Program-made: the position numbers and the translations under genes | NCBI GenBank assembly: GCA_029243165.1 | Contig: JAQWSN010000034.1 | Location: forward strand, 59,625-123,624 | Direction: 5' to 3' | DNA from: Flavobacteriaceae bacterium | Lineage (GTDB): Bacteria; Bacteroidota; Bacteroidia; Flavobacteriales; Flavobacteriaceae | DNA: 64,000 bases | Shown here: piece after piece, positions 44,393 through 56,432 of the stretch | Layout: each line of letters begins with the position of its first letter | Numbering within the stretch: position 1 is the first letter of the stretch | The notes under the pieces: generated by a model | Told to the model about the DNA's origin: nothing | Seen by the model: only the letters and a program-made list of their open reading frames with translations | Database searches by the model: none

Positions 44393-44928
44393 ATCCAGAA
44401 AAATTAGAACAACTAAAATATCCTATTGGAAAATTTGATTTGGAGGCCGATCGGAGTCCAGAAGTTTTACAAAAAGCAATCATCAAAATTAAAAACTTCC
44501 CGCAAAAACTTAAGGAAACCACAGCTCCACTTCCCCCGGCAACATTACTTCATCGTTACCGACCTGAAGGATGGACAATCGCGCAAGTCATCCATCATTT
44601 AGCCGATAGCCATATGCATTCTTATTTGAGGTTCAAACATGCCCTTTTGGAGGATACTCCCTCCATAAAGGACTACCAAGAAGTAACATGGGCTAATTTG
44701 CCCGATGCTTCAAGTGTAGAAATTGATTACAGTTTGGATCTCATTTCGGCACTACACCACCGCTGGGTTTTATTTTTAGAAAACCTCAATGAAAAAGACT
44801 TTAAGCGTTCGTATTTCCACCCTGAACGGAACAAACATTATCCTTTAGATGCCACCCTTCTTATTTATGCATGGCATGGTGACCACCATTTGGCGCATAT
44901 TCATAACGCAATTAGAAAAGGATATTAA
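44389..44928 (+). CDS. YfiT-like bacillithiol S-transferase (DinB fold)
   Basis: A 179-residue DinB-superfamily protein close to YfiT. The metal-binding histidines are visible in V-I-H-H-L-A-D-S-H and A-W-H-G-D-H-H-L-A-H-I; the opening Y-P-I-G-K-F matches the YfiT group, in which members use bacillithiol or act as metal-dependent hydrolases. Since bshB1 is also encoded in the window, a bacillithiol transferase role is plausible. It ends before a strong bidirectional terminator. Confidence 0.82.
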   Translation: MNPEKLEQLKYPIGKFDLEADRSPEVLQKAIIKIKNFPQKLKETTAPLPPATLLHRYRPEGWTIAQVIHHLADSHMHSYLRFKHALLEDTPSIKDYQEVTWANLPDASSVEIDYSLDLISALHHRWVLFLENLNEKDFKRSYFHPERNKHYPLDATLLIYAWHGDHHLAHIHNAIRKGY

Positions 44929-44930
44929 AT

Positions 44931-44962
44931 AAAAAAGTCAAATCATTCGATTTGACTTTTTT
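44931..44962. terminator. Bidirectional intrinsic terminator
   Basis: A 14-bp perfect hairpin (44931-44944 and 44949-44962) with loop ATTC, flanked by A and T runs on both strands. It separates the convergent YfiT-like and secDF genes. Confidence 0.9.
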
Positions 44963-44986
44963 AACAGTTATTAAAGTTGATCTACT

Positions 44987-47950
44987 TTATTTTTTTTCTT
45001 CAACCAATGCCTTTTTCTTTTGCGTGTCAAACATTACTGGAGTTGCAATGAAAACAGAAGAGTAAGTTCCCACAATTACACCTACAATCAATGCAAACAT
45101 AAATCCTCTAATGGACTCTCCTCCAAAAATAAAGATTGCTAGAAGTACAATTAAAGTGGTTAGTGAAGTATTTAAGGTTCTGCTCAAAGTACTGTTGAGG
45201 GCAGCGTTAACGGTCGTATTAAATTCCCATTTAGTATGCTCGTTTACGTATTCACGGATACGGTCGAATACAACTACCGTATCATTAAGTGAATAACCAA
45301 TTACGGTAAGTATGGCAGCAATAAATGCTTGATTTATTTCCATGCTGAAAGGCATGAATGTGTAAGTGATAGAAAAGATTCCTAAAACAACAAGAACATC
45401 ATGGAAAACTGCAGCTACGGCACCCAATGAAAATTGCCATTTTTGAAAACGCAATAAGATGTAAAGAAATACAACAATGAGTGATCCAATTACGGCCAAG
45501 AAGGAATTGTTTTTAATATCGTCTGCAATGGTTGGTCCTACTTTAATTGAAGACATGATACCAATTGTTTTTTCAGAACTTCCTTTAACAAAATCTTCGT
45601 AACTGATTCCGTCAGGCAAATAAGGCTGTAATGCAGTGTACAATTTTTCGTGAATCTCTTCATCTACGGCTACTCCTTCTACATCTACTTTGTATTTCGT
45701 AGTAATTTTAAGCTGATTTTCTTCTCCAAAAGTTTTGACTTCAGCACTTCCAAATTCCGTATTAAGCACACTGCTAATTTCAGTAGGATTTACTGCATTT
45801 TCAAAGCGTACAGTGTAAGAACGTCCACCAACAAAATCTACCCCTTGATTCAGTCCTTGAAAACTTAGAGAAGCGAGACTGATCAATATTAGTATTGAAG
45901 AGACGACATAGGCAATTTTACGACGTTGCAAAAATGATATGCTCACGTCAGACAAAAGACCTTTCGTCGCTTTTGTAGAGAATGAAACTTTTTTGCCTTT
46001 ATCATTTCGGGAATCAACAAGAATTCTTGTAATGAAAATCGCTGTAAAAAGCGAAGTTCCAATTCCAATAAGAAGTGTAGTGGCAAAACCTTTAATGGGT
46101 CCTGTTCCGAAAATAAAGAGAATCAATGCGGTCAATCCTGTGGTAATGTTAGCGTCTAAAATAGAGGATAGCGCGTTGTTAAATCCGTCTGCAATAGCTT
46201 TTCGGATACCCTTTCCTTTTCTTAATTCTTCACGGACTCGCTCAAAAATAAGAACGTTTGCATCTACTGAGATTCCAATGGTTAATACTATCCCAGCAAT
46301 ACCAGGCAAGGTAAGAACTGCGCCTAGACCTGCTAGAATACCAAAGATCAAAAGGATGTTTAATAATAATGCAATGTCTGCAAATAATCCTGAACTTCCG
46401 TAATAAAAAACCATCCAAACTAGAACGAATAATAAAGCAATAACAAAAGAATAAATACCTGACTCAATTGCTTCTTTACCAAGTGAAGGCCCCACAATTT
46501 CAGACTGAATAATTTCAGCTGAAGCAGGGAGTTTACCCGCTCGTAATACATTGGCTAAGTCAATAGCTTCGTTGAGAGAAAAATCACCAGTAATTTCTGA
46601 ACGTCCTCCAGATATTGCTCCACTTGAAACTCCAGGTGCAGAATAGACAATATCATCCAAAACAATAGCAATGTTACTGGCTTCTTTGTACGCTTTACCC
46701 GTCATATTTTCCCATACACGAGATCCTCTGGAATCCATTTGCATAGAAACAGCAGGATTTCCAAGTTGATCAAAAGTTTGGATCGCATCTACAACAACAC
46801 CCCCACTGAGAGGAGCTCTGTTGTCTCTATTCGATTTTAATGCAAAAAGCTCGACTACATCACTATCAGCATCTGCTTTACCCAATGCGAAGCGAACATA
46901 GCGGTATTCTGTGGGCAACAATCTTCGTACATCAGGTTGATTGAGATATCCTAAAATTTCTTCACCATCACGAGCTGCAAATTGAGCTAACACGGGTCCG
47001 CCTTGAAAGCCTTGACCTACGATTTTATCTAAAATTAAATTTTGAGTTGGAGTCGCAATTGAATCAGTAGAAGCAACATCTGCAAGAAGATCATCAATTT
47101 CTGAAGCAGCGTCTTTCTCTTCTAAGTCATTTGAGCGAGTCTCTGTTTTTTGACTGCTGACCAACTCGTTTGCCTGAATAATAAAACCTATCAGGTCGTC
47201 ATTTTTGTACGTTTCCCAAAATTCCAACTGTGCGGTACTTTGCAATAAATTCTTAACACGGTCAACATCTTTGGCTCCAGGTAATTCAACTAAAATTCTA
47301 CCTGAGGTACCAAGGCGCTGGATATTAGGCTGCGTTACACCAAATTTATCAATTCGTTTTCTGAGTACTTCAAATGCAGAAACAATGGATTCGTCAATCT
47401 TACGGCGAACGACAGCTTGAGTTTCAGCTTCCGACATTTCAAAGTTTATCTCATCACTTAAGGTTCTATTTCCAAAAATATCTGGAGAAGCAAGTTTTTC
47501 ACCACTCTTCACAGCATCAAAGGCCTTGAAAAAAGATTCAACATAAGGTTCATCAGTTGACTTTTGCAAAATATTGGCTTCATCAAGAGCTTTATTAAAC
47601 ACAGCATTTCGAGAATTTTCTGCGAGTCCTTTCAGAATGTCTCTGATGGAAATTTGAAGGATAACGTTAATTCCTCCTTTTAAATCCAAACCTTTGTTTA
47701 GTTCTTTTGCTTTGGCATCGTTGTAAGAAGTAAATCCGAATAATGGGTTATTACCAATAGAATCTAAATAAGATGAAATTTTGCGATCTCTTACCTCAAG
47801 GTAATCAGGGACCTCTTCAGAAATAGTTTGTACCGCATAGTTTTCAGCCTCAGCTTCAACGCTACTGCTAATGAATGTAAAAGAGAGTTGGTAAATACTT
47901 ACTAAGGCAAATAAGATTCCAAAAACTCTTACTAGTGAATTATTTTGCAT
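44987..47950 (-). CDS. secDF: Protein translocase SecDF (fused)
   Basis: 987 residues from the ATG at 47950; seven further upstream codons are open but unsupported. SecD and SecF are joined in one chain with twelve TM segments: an N-terminal SecD part with large periplasmic domain (to about 480), SecD TM cluster (A-N-V-L-I-F-E-R-V-R-E-E-L region), then the SecF part beginning near residue 660, with G-Y-S-L-N-D-T-V-V-V-F-D-R-I-R-E. It drives late secretion using the proton gradient. A TATATTTG promoter with GTTG at -33 precedes it. Confidence 0.96.
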   Translation of the reverse strand: MQNNSLVRVFGILFALVSIYQLSFTFISSSVEAEAENYAVQTISEEVPDYLEVRDRKISSYLDSIGNNPLFGFTSYNDAKAKELNKGLDLKGGINVILQISIRDILKGLAENSRNAVFNKALDEANILQKSTDEPYVESFFKAFDAVKSGEKLASPDIFGNRTLSDEINFEMSEAETQAVVRRKIDESIVSAFEVLRKRIDKFGVTQPNIQRLGTSGRILVELPGAKDVDRVKNLLQSTAQLEFWETYKNDDLIGFIIQANELVSSQKTETRSNDLEEKDAASEIDDLLADVASTDSIATPTQNLILDKIVGQGFQGGPVLAQFAARDGEEILGYLNQPDVRRLLPTEYRYVRFALGKADADSDVVELFALKSNRDNRAPLSGGVVVDAIQTFDQLGNPAVSMQMDSRGSRVWENMTGKAYKEASNIAIVLDDIVYSAPGVSSGAISGGRSEITGDFSLNEAIDLANVLRAGKLPASAEIIQSEIVGPSLGKEAIESGIYSFVIALLFVLVWMVFYYGSSGLFADIALLLNILLIFGILAGLGAVLTLPGIAGIVLTIGISVDANVLIFERVREELRKGKGIRKAIADGFNNALSSILDANITTGLTALILFIFGTGPIKGFATTLLIGIGTSLFTAIFITRILVDSRNDKGKKVSFSTKATKGLLSDVSISFLQRRKIAYVVSSILILISLASLSFQGLNQGVDFVGGRSYTVRFENAVNPTEISSVLNTEFGSAEVKTFGEENQLKITTKYKVDVEGVAVDEEIHEKLYTALQPYLPDGISYEDFVKGSSEKTIGIMSSIKVGPTIADDIKNNSFLAVIGSLIVVFLYILLRFQKWQFSLGAVAAVFHDVLVVLGIFSITYTFMPFSMEINQAFIAAILTVIGYSLNDTVVVFDRIREYVNEHTKWEFNTTVNAALNSTLSRTLNTSLTTLIVLLAIFIFGGESIRGFMFALIVGVIVGTYSSVFIATPVMFDTQKKKALVEEKK

Positions 47951-47981
47951 TTCAATAAAATTTAAGCTCAATTAAGGCGTG

Positions 47982-48013
47982 CAAATATAGGATTAAAGCT
48001 AGGATTTGACAAC
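47982..48013 (-). promoter_or_regulatory. Promoter of secDF
   Basis: GTTG at 48010-48013, 20 bases, TATATTTG at 47982-47989 on the minus strand; the best-formed promoter of the window. Confidence 0.6.
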
Positions 48014-48051
48014 TCTTAAATAGAATATTGCCATCCCCTAAAGATTACGTC

Positions 48052-48984
48052 TTACAGAACGTCCTTGAGGGCAGCGTTCATAGCACGAACCTTTGTTGCA
48101 CTTTCGCTCAACTGTTCTTTTTCGACTTCGTTTAAGTTAACATCTACAATGGACTCTACCCCATTAGAACCAATGATACAGGGTACTCCAATACAAATAT
48201 CATCCAATCCATATTCACCCTCTAACAAAACTGAACATGGAATCATTCGTTTCTGATCATTCAAAATACTATCTACTAAAAAAGCTACAGAAGCTCCAGG
48301 AGCGTACCAAGCAGATGTTCCCAATAGTTTAGTCAAAGTAGCCCCACCAACCATAGTATCCGCAGCTACTTTATCCAAGGTAGCAGCATCTAAGTATTGT
48401 GAGACTGGTGCACCGTTGTAACTTGCCAAACGAGTAAGTGGAATCATGGTTGTGTCTCCATGGCCTCCAATCACCATTCCTTGAATGTCATTAGCTGGCT
48501 TTTCCAAAGCCTGAGATAAATACGTTTTAAAACGTGAACTATCTAGAGCCCCACCCATTCCAATAATTCTATTCTTAGGAAGACCTGTTGACTGCAAAGC
48601 AAGGTAAGTCATGGTATCCATCGGATTTGAAACCACAACGATAATGGTTTCGGGTGAATGCTCCAAAATATTTGAAGATACAGACTGAACAATTCCTGCA
48701 TTAATTCCAATTAATTCTTCACGAGTCATTCCTGGTTTTCGTGGAACTCCAGAGGTTATTACCACTACATCGCTTCCAGCAGTTGCTGAATAATCGTTTG
48801 TTACTCCTTTTAAACTAGTGTTAAATCCAAGAGTGGTTGCCGTTTGGGAAAGGTCAAGAGCTTTTCCTTCTGCTACCCCTTCTTTGATATCCAAGAGTAC
48901 TACTTTACTAGCAATTCGTTTTTGGGCAATATATTCTGCACAAGAGGCTCCAACATTTCCAGCCCCAACAATAGTTACTTTCAT
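48052..48984 (-). CDS. mdh: Malate dehydrogenase
   Basis: A 310-residue NAD-dependent enzyme of the LDH-like malate dehydrogenase group. The Rossmann motif is G-A-G-N-V-G (7-12); catalytic residues are in V-S-N-P-M-D and G-G-H-G-D-T-T-M-I-P, with substrate Arg in R-K-P-G-M-T-R-E-E. It interconverts malate and oxaloacetate in the TCA cycle. It stands 48 bases downstream of gyrB on the same strand. Confidence 0.95.
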   Translation of the reverse strand: MKVTIVGAGNVGASCAEYIAQKRIASKVVLLDIKEGVAEGKALDLSQTATTLGFNTSLKGVTNDYSATAGSDVVVITSGVPRKPGMTREELIGINAGIVQSVSSNILEHSPETIIVVVSNPMDTMTYLALQSTGLPKNRIIGMGGALDSSRFKTYLSQALEKPANDIQGMVIGGHGDTTMIPLTRLASYNGAPVSQYLDAATLDKVAADTMVGGATLTKLLGTSAWYAPGASVAFLVDSILNDQKRMIPCSVLLEGEYGLDDICIGVPCIIGSNGVESIVDVNLNEVEKEQLSESATKVRAMNAALKDVL

Positions 48985-49031
48985 TAATTTATTTTTATTA
49001 TTTAAAATTTTAAACTGATTACTAAAATTCT

Positions 49032-51017
<1,986 letters not shown>

Positions 51018-51124
51018 TTATTAGGGGTGGCAAATTGGTTCTTAAGCCTTGTCGATATTGCGAAGTTATCAACAAAAAGTGTAAAAAATAAACCTCTCAA
51101 AAGCGAATAAAATTACAATGCTAA

Positions 51125-52795
51125 CTATTCGTCGTAACCCTGTTCATGAACTCTTGCCACTGCTCTTCCACTTGGATCGTTTTGATTTTGAAAAGCAGCG
51201 TCCCAAGCCAAGGCTACCGGTGTACTACAGGCAACAGACGGCACAGAAGGGACACTGAGCGCAGCGGCCTCACTAGGGAAGTGAGACTCAAAAATTGTAC
51301 GGTAATAAAACTCTTCCTTATTTTGGGGTGTTTGTACTGGAAAACGGTAGTGAGCGTTTGCCATTTGTTCGTCTGAAATCTCATTGGAGACCAACTCCTT
51401 TAAAGTGTCTATCCAGCCATACCCTACCCCATCAGAGAATTGTTCCTTTTGTCGCCATGCTACACTTTCTGGAAGATACGACTCAAAGGCTTTACGAAGT
51501 ACCCATTTTTCCATTCGTTCCCCTGTAATCATTTTGTCCTTAGGGTTTAAACGCATAGCTACTTCTATAAATTCTTTATCTAGGAAGGGTACTCGTCCCT
51601 CAATACCCCATGCGGCTAATGATTTATTAGCACGAAGACAATCGTACTGATGCAGTTTTTCCAGTTTTCTCACCGTTTCTTCATGAAATTCCTTTTCATT
51701 TGGTGCTTTATGAAAATATAAATAGCCCCCAAAAAGTTCATCTGCTCCTTCACCTGAAAGAACCATTTTGATTCCCAAAGCCTTGATTGCCCGTGCCATC
51801 AAATACATAGGTGTAGAGGCTCTGATTGTTGTAATGTCATAGGTTTCTAAATGATAAATAACTTCTCGAATAGCATCCAATCCTTCTTGAATTGTAAATT
51901 TAATTTCATGATGTACCGTTCCAATGTGTTTAGCAACTTCTTGGGCTGCTGCCAGATCAGGAGAGCCCTCAAGGCCTACAGAAAAGGAATGCAATTGAGG
52001 CCACCAAGCCGCTTGCTTATCATCAGATTCAACTCTGTGAGCAGCATATTTTTTGGCAAGTGCTGAGGTAATGGAAGAATCCAAACCACCAGAAAGCAGT
52101 ACGCCATAAGGAACGTCACTCATCAATTGACGATGCACTGCATCAGACAGAGCGTCATGAAGATCTTCAATCGAGGTTGGATTATCTTTTACATTGTCAA
52201 AATCATTCCAGTTTGGTTTGTACCAAGTGGTAGGCTCTGAATCATTACTATGTAAATAGTGTCCTGGAGGAAATAATTCAATTTTGGAGCAAATTCCTTC
52301 TAGCGCTTTTAATTCGGATGCTACATAAAAAGTACCATCTCCATCCCACCCCATGTACAATGGGATAATCCCCATATGATCGCGTGCAATAAAAAATTCA
52401 TTTTTCGATTCATCAAAAATTGCAAAGGCAAAAATTCCGTTTAATTTTTCAACAAACGCAGGCCCCTCTTTCTCATACAAGGCCAAGATTACTTCACAAT
52501 CTGATTGGGTTTTGAATCCATAAGAGGTTTCGTAAGGTGCTCTTAATTCGCGATGATTGTAAATTTCTCCATTAGCAGCTAAGACTAAATTACCCTTTGG
52601 ACTAATCAAAGGCTGTTTGCCCGAGGTAGGATCTACGATGGCTAATCGTTCATGAACCAAAATGGCTTGATCCGAACTGTAAATGCCACTCCAATCTGGT
52701 CCTCTATGACGCAGATTTTTGGACATTTCTATGAGTTGTGGTCTAATTTTTTCTGAGGATTGCTTTAAATCAAAAGCACAAACGATACCGCACAT
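51125..52795 (-). CDS. asnB: Asparagine synthetase B (glutamine-hydrolysing)
   Basis: A 556-residue enzyme that makes asparagine from aspartate, glutamine and ATP. The N-terminal amidotransferase starts with catalytic Cys2 (M-C-G-I-V); the synthetase domain has the PP-loop G-V-L-L-S-G-G-L-D-S-S and the later S-G-E-G-A-D-E-L-F-G-G-Y. Full length. Monocistronic, with a TATTTTTG element upstream. Confidence 0.96.
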   Translation of the reverse strand: MCGIVCAFDLKQSSEKIRPQLIEMSKNLRHRGPDWSGIYSSDQAILVHERLAIVDPTSGKQPLISPKGNLVLAANGEIYNHRELRAPYETSYGFKTQSDCEVILALYEKEGPAFVEKLNGIFAFAIFDESKNEFFIARDHMGIIPLYMGWDGDGTFYVASELKALEGICSKIELFPPGHYLHSNDSEPTTWYKPNWNDFDNVKDNPTSIEDLHDALSDAVHRQLMSDVPYGVLLSGGLDSSITSALAKKYAAHRVESDDKQAAWWPQLHSFSVGLEGSPDLAAAQEVAKHIGTVHHEIKFTIQEGLDAIREVIYHLETYDITTIRASTPMYLMARAIKALGIKMVLSGEGADELFGGYLYFHKAPNEKEFHEETVRKLEKLHQYDCLRANKSLAAWGIEGRVPFLDKEFIEVAMRLNPKDKMITGERMEKWVLRKAFESYLPESVAWRQKEQFSDGVGYGWIDTLKELVSNEISDEQMANAHYRFPVQTPQNKEEFYYRTIFESHFPSEAAALSVPSVPSVACSTPVALAWDAAFQNQNDPSGRAVARVHEQGYDE

Positions 52796-52808
52796 AATAT
52801 TTTTTTAA

Positions 52809-52816
52809 CAAAAATA
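52809..52816 (-). promoter_or_regulatory. -7 element of asnB
   Basis: TATTTTTG on the minus strand, exact TAnnTTTG, about 13 bases upstream of the asnB start, implying a very short leader. Confidence 0.4.
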
Positions 52817-52948
52817 TGAATTCAAGTAAAAATATCCACCTTAAAATGATAATCAGCTAATATTTTTAATTAAAAAAATAAAATTTGATAAGATTTTAAA
52901 ATTTAAAAGTGAATCTTTAAGGTGCGGCTAAAATTTTAAAGTAAAAGA

Positions 52949-54589
52949 CTAGTTGAATCTATTACTGTACACAATGTTACCATCAAGAAATGTTGCCACG
53001 ATACGAGATTTTAAAATCCGCTTTTCACTAACTCTCATAATATCTCGATCCAGAATGATAAAGTCAGCTACTTTACCTACCTCAATGGATCCTTTCTCTT
53101 TGTCTTCAAAGTTAGCATAGGCTCCCCAAATGGTCATTCCTTTCAATGCCTCTGAAGGAGATAATTTATTTTTGGGCAAATAGCCTTCTTCCGGAAATTC
53201 ATTGCTATCCTTTCTAGCAATCGCTGCGTAAAAGGTTTTAAACGGATTTACTTCTTCTACAGGGAAATCAGTTCCTAAGGCAATTCTACCTGATCGCTCT
53301 AGTAATGTCTTATTAGCATATGCCCCTAATAGACGATCCTCACCCAACCGATCTTCCGCCCAATACATATCGCTTGTAGCATGGGTAGGCTGAACAGAGG
53401 GAATAATTTTACGATTAAAAAGTTTGAGATCAGCAGTATCAATGATCTGTGCATGTTCAACGCGCCATCTTGGATCTTCAGAGAAAACCAAGGCTTTTTG
53501 ATAAGCCTCAAGGACCACCTTATTTGCAGCATCTCCAATAGCATGCGTATTCATCTGAAACGGAGAAGCTGCTAATTTGTAAGCAAGATTTTCAAGAGAG
53601 TCTTTAGATGTTATGAAAGCTCCAACATGATTGTCTAAATCACTGTAGGATTCTTTTAAAGCAGCACCTCTAGAGCCCAATGCTCCGTCAGCATATATTT
53701 TAAATGACCGAACATTAAGCTTATCTGTTTTGTAAGGACCGTTTTTAAGAAAATAGTCCATATCCTCAACTGAGTTAGCTATCATAGCATAAACGCGCAT
53801 GCTTAGTAAACCTTTTTTTTGTAGGCTATCAATTAGGAATATGTCTTCTTTGTTAACGCCTGCGACGGACACGGTTGTAAGACCATTGGCAAAGCCAATT
53901 TGTTCCGCATCTTGAAGCGCTTTTATTTTTTCCTCTGTTGTTGGTTGTGGCAATATTTTAGTTACTAATTTCATAGGAGCATCAATAAGAACTCCTGTAA
54001 GCTGACCATTCTTTTTAACAATCTCTCCTCCTTCAACAAAAGTATCGTTTGTAATTCCAGCTAAGTCTAAAGCCTTTTGATTTACCAATAAAGCATGACC
54101 GTCTATGCGTCTAAGGGCCACTGGAATATCTGGAAATAAACTGTCTAACTGCTCTTTGTTAGGCAATTCCTTGTTGCTCCAATCATTTTGGTCCCATCCG
54201 CGCCCTGTAATTGCTTGAAGTTCCTTGTTTGAGGAAAAACGATTGACACGATTTAAAACATCCTCAAAACTTTTTGTCCCCACTAAATCAACTTTTTGTA
54301 AACTCAGTCCAAGACTCAAGAAATGACAGTGAGAGTCTATGAAACTAGGATAGACAGGAAGGCTTTGAAGATCAAGAACTTTTTTAGCAGAATATTTTTT
54401 TAATAGTTCTTCTCCTCCTACATCAAGAAACTTTCCTTCGTTTACAACAAAAGCAGAAGCTTTCTCACCCATTGATCCCATGGTGTAAACAGTTGCATTA
54501 TGCACAATAAAATCTACTTTCGTTTGACAGGATGACAATAGGACTCCAACAAGGAGCAAAACGTAAAGATGAAATCTATTAATTCTCAT
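52949..54589 (-). CDS. Amidohydrolase-family lipoprotein (YtcJ-like)
   Basis: A 546-residue lipoprotein (L-L-S-S-C, Cys21) of the amidohydrolase 3 group. Metal ligands are visible in S-H-C-H-F, M-N-T-H-A-I-G-D and V-E-H-A-Q, with a late G-T-D-F-P-V Asp motif; the second half has the usual W-G-A-Y-A-N-F-E-D-K-E-K-G-S-I-E-V-G-K-V-A-D end. It probably hydrolyses amide or carbamoyl compounds at the cell surface or in the periplasm; the substrate is unknown. Confidence 0.87.
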   Translation of the reverse strand: MRINRFHLYVLLLVGVLLSSCQTKVDFIVHNATVYTMGSMGEKASAFVVNEGKFLDVGGEELLKKYSAKKVLDLQSLPVYPSFIDSHCHFLSLGLSLQKVDLVGTKSFEDVLNRVNRFSSNKELQAITGRGWDQNDWSNKELPNKEQLDSLFPDIPVALRRIDGHALLVNQKALDLAGITNDTFVEGGEIVKKNGQLTGVLIDAPMKLVTKILPQPTTEEKIKALQDAEQIGFANGLTTVSVAGVNKEDIFLIDSLQKKGLLSMRVYAMIANSVEDMDYFLKNGPYKTDKLNVRSFKIYADGALGSRGAALKESYSDLDNHVGAFITSKDSLENLAYKLAASPFQMNTHAIGDAANKVVLEAYQKALVFSEDPRWRVEHAQIIDTADLKLFNRKIIPSVQPTHATSDMYWAEDRLGEDRLLGAYANKTLLERSGRIALGTDFPVEEVNPFKTFYAAIARKDSNEFPEEGYLPKNKLSPSEALKGMTIWGAYANFEDKEKGSIEVGKVADFIILDRDIMRVSEKRILKSRIVATFLDGNIVYSNRFN

Positions 54590-54689
54590 AAAAATTTAAT
54601 GAATTGGATAAACTTTTAAAACTTGGCTAAGGTAATCAAAATCAATGGTTTCATTCAAATTTGTTTTCCACCAATTAAATTTATTAGGT

Positions 54690-56432
54690 TTAGTACTGAA
54701 AATCAAACTTATACGTAACTCCTCCCAAGAGAATTAGAGTAGGTTCTTGAAAAAATCCCCATTGACCATGTACATCACTATTTGAGAATCTACCTTTAAT
54801 AAAAGCATCAAATTGGTCGTTCAACTTTACCGTAAGATGTGCGGTAGTTCTAAAAAACAAGGGCAATGTAATTTTATTTGGATAAACACTCTCTGTCGCA
54901 TTGTCCAATAAAATAATGTGTTCCTGCGCATATCGATCGCCCCAAACCCCACCATTCAATGAGAGTGTAATTAGATTTTTAAATCGAAATTGGCTTTTCC
55001 AATTCATCTGAAGAGAAGGTGTATTCCAAAGCGTTTGATCGTTTAACGAATTAAAATAGCGATAAACCGTTTCAAAATGCACAAAATTGTTCTTTGCCAA
55101 ATCTATTCTAATCTGTGCCTTAACTCCATACAAATCCAAATGGGCATATTCGTTTTGAAATGCATTTGAAAGCCTGTAAGGCTCCTGATCATTAATAAGA
55201 TTTAAAGGCAGGCGTTCAAAATATTGAAAGTTCTCGATTTGGTCATAAAGTAGTCCAAAATCAAAGTTTAATACCGAGGAAAGACTTGATCTTATTCCTA
55301 ATGCAGCATTGTATTTTTGAAATTGGGGCTTCAAATTTGTCATGGGTGCCAAATAGGGATTTTCAAGTGCAGATTCTCTGTAACTGTTTAAGGATATTCC
55401 GCCATTTGCAGTCAAATAGGGTGTAACAACGCTTCCCTTTTTTTGGTAAAAAACCTCAAGCTCTGGGTAATAATTAAGCTTGGAGGATAAGCTTTCGTCT
55501 CCTTCTAGGTAGGCTATTCCAGCTCCTATTTTTAGTTTTAAATCACTTTTTGAATACAGCCATTGCACACCAACTTTACCTATTCCTTGAGTAAATTCAT
55601 TTGGTTGTTCAATAAAAAAGGGCTTCTTAAAAGTAGTGTTTAAGCCTCTTGCAACTGTTGATGCCTGAATTTTTCCTCCCGCTAAAGGAATGGAAAAATT
55701 TGCTTCAATCGCCAACTGTTGCTCTGAGGTAGAAAAATTATCAGAGGTGACATTTGCCTGAAAAGCTAGACTGCGCAATGTGGTATCAAACCAATCCCAA
55801 AAAGTTCTGAATTTAAATGAGTTTCTCTTAATTTCAGGATCAATATTGTTTATTAAAAAGGTATCCCAGTTACGATCATACAAACCAAAATAATTATTTT
55901 TTTGAATCGCAAACTGGAGTTGTGTATTGGCATTGTAGTTTGTACTCCTTAGATTGTGATGCGCTCCAAACTGGCTAAATGCTTGAGTGCTTTTCAATAG
56001 TGAATTACCAATATTACTTCCAAATCCGTCACGATAAATGTTCAAACCGAATCGTTGAGTTCGATCTAGTTCAATGACACTAGAAATATTTAAATACAAT
56101 TGACTCAAGGAACCAAATCCACCACTAAAAAAAGTATTGTATGGAGTTGTTGATGAACGACGTTTCAACTTCAATGGAGTCGCTTTATTCGGTTCGAAAG
56201 TAGAAACTACATCAACGGGCTTAATTTTAAATATCAAAGCCTTGGCCTCTGTTTTTAGACTATCGGGTACCTTTGGTGCTTCGCTAATTTTAAAAGCATC
56301 GGACAAGCTAGGAGTGTAGGACTTTATTACCAAAACTTCTTGGACTTGAAGCCCCTCTTCTTCCTGAGCTAAGACCATTCCTCCTATTAGCACAAGGAAA
56401 AGGAATCCGTAAAAGCGATTAAATGTTTTCAT
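54690..56432 (-). CDS. TonB-receptor-like outer-membrane protein, partner of the TPR protein
   Basis: 580 residues from the ATG at 56432 (signal peptide through V-L-A-Q, residue 22). A plug-like N-terminal part (E-V-L-V-I-K-S-Y-T-P-S-L-S-D-A-F-K-I) is followed by a long barrel ending in T-Y-K-F-D-F-Q-Y. No carboxypeptidase regulatory domain. It is translated from within the upstream TPR gene (14-base overlap). No substrate can be proposed. Confidence 0.78.
   Translation of the reverse strand: MKTFNRFYGFLFLVLIGGMVLAQEEEGLQVQEVLVIKSYTPSLSDAFKISEAPKVPDSLKTEAKALIFKIKPVDVVSTFEPNKATPLKLKRRSSTTPYNTFFSGGFGSLSQLYLNISSVIELDRTQRFGLNIYRDGFGSNIGNSLLKSTQAFSQFGAHHNLRSTNYNANTQLQFAIQKNNYFGLYDRNWDTFLINNIDPEIKRNSFKFRTFWDWFDTTLRSLAFQANVTSDNFSTSEQQLAIEANFSIPLAGGKIQASTVARGLNTTFKKPFFIEQPNEFTQGIGKVGVQWLYSKSDLKLKIGAGIAYLEGDESLSSKLNYYPELEVFYQKKGSVVTPYLTANGGISLNSYRESALENPYLAPMTNLKPQFQKYNAALGIRSSLSSVLNFDFGLLYDQIENFQYFERLPLNLINDQEPYRLSNAFQNEYAHLDLYGVKAQIRIDLAKNNFVHFETVYRYFNSLNDQTLWNTPSLQMNWKSQFRFKNLITLSLNGGVWGDRYAQEHIILLDNATESVYPNKITLPLFFRTTAHLTVKLNDQFDAFIKGRFSNSDVHGQWGFFQEPTLILLGGVTYKFDFQY

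Noticed and set aside
45939..46403. A 154-codon plus-strand open frame inside secDF
   Set aside because: It lies wholly antisense to the well-supported secDF gene, has no recognised domain and no plausible signal; it is a frame shadow.
51066..51074. TTATCAACA upstream of gyrB as a DnaA box or origin
   Set aside because: One mismatch to the consensus, a single copy, no AT-rich unwinding cluster and no dnaA nearby.
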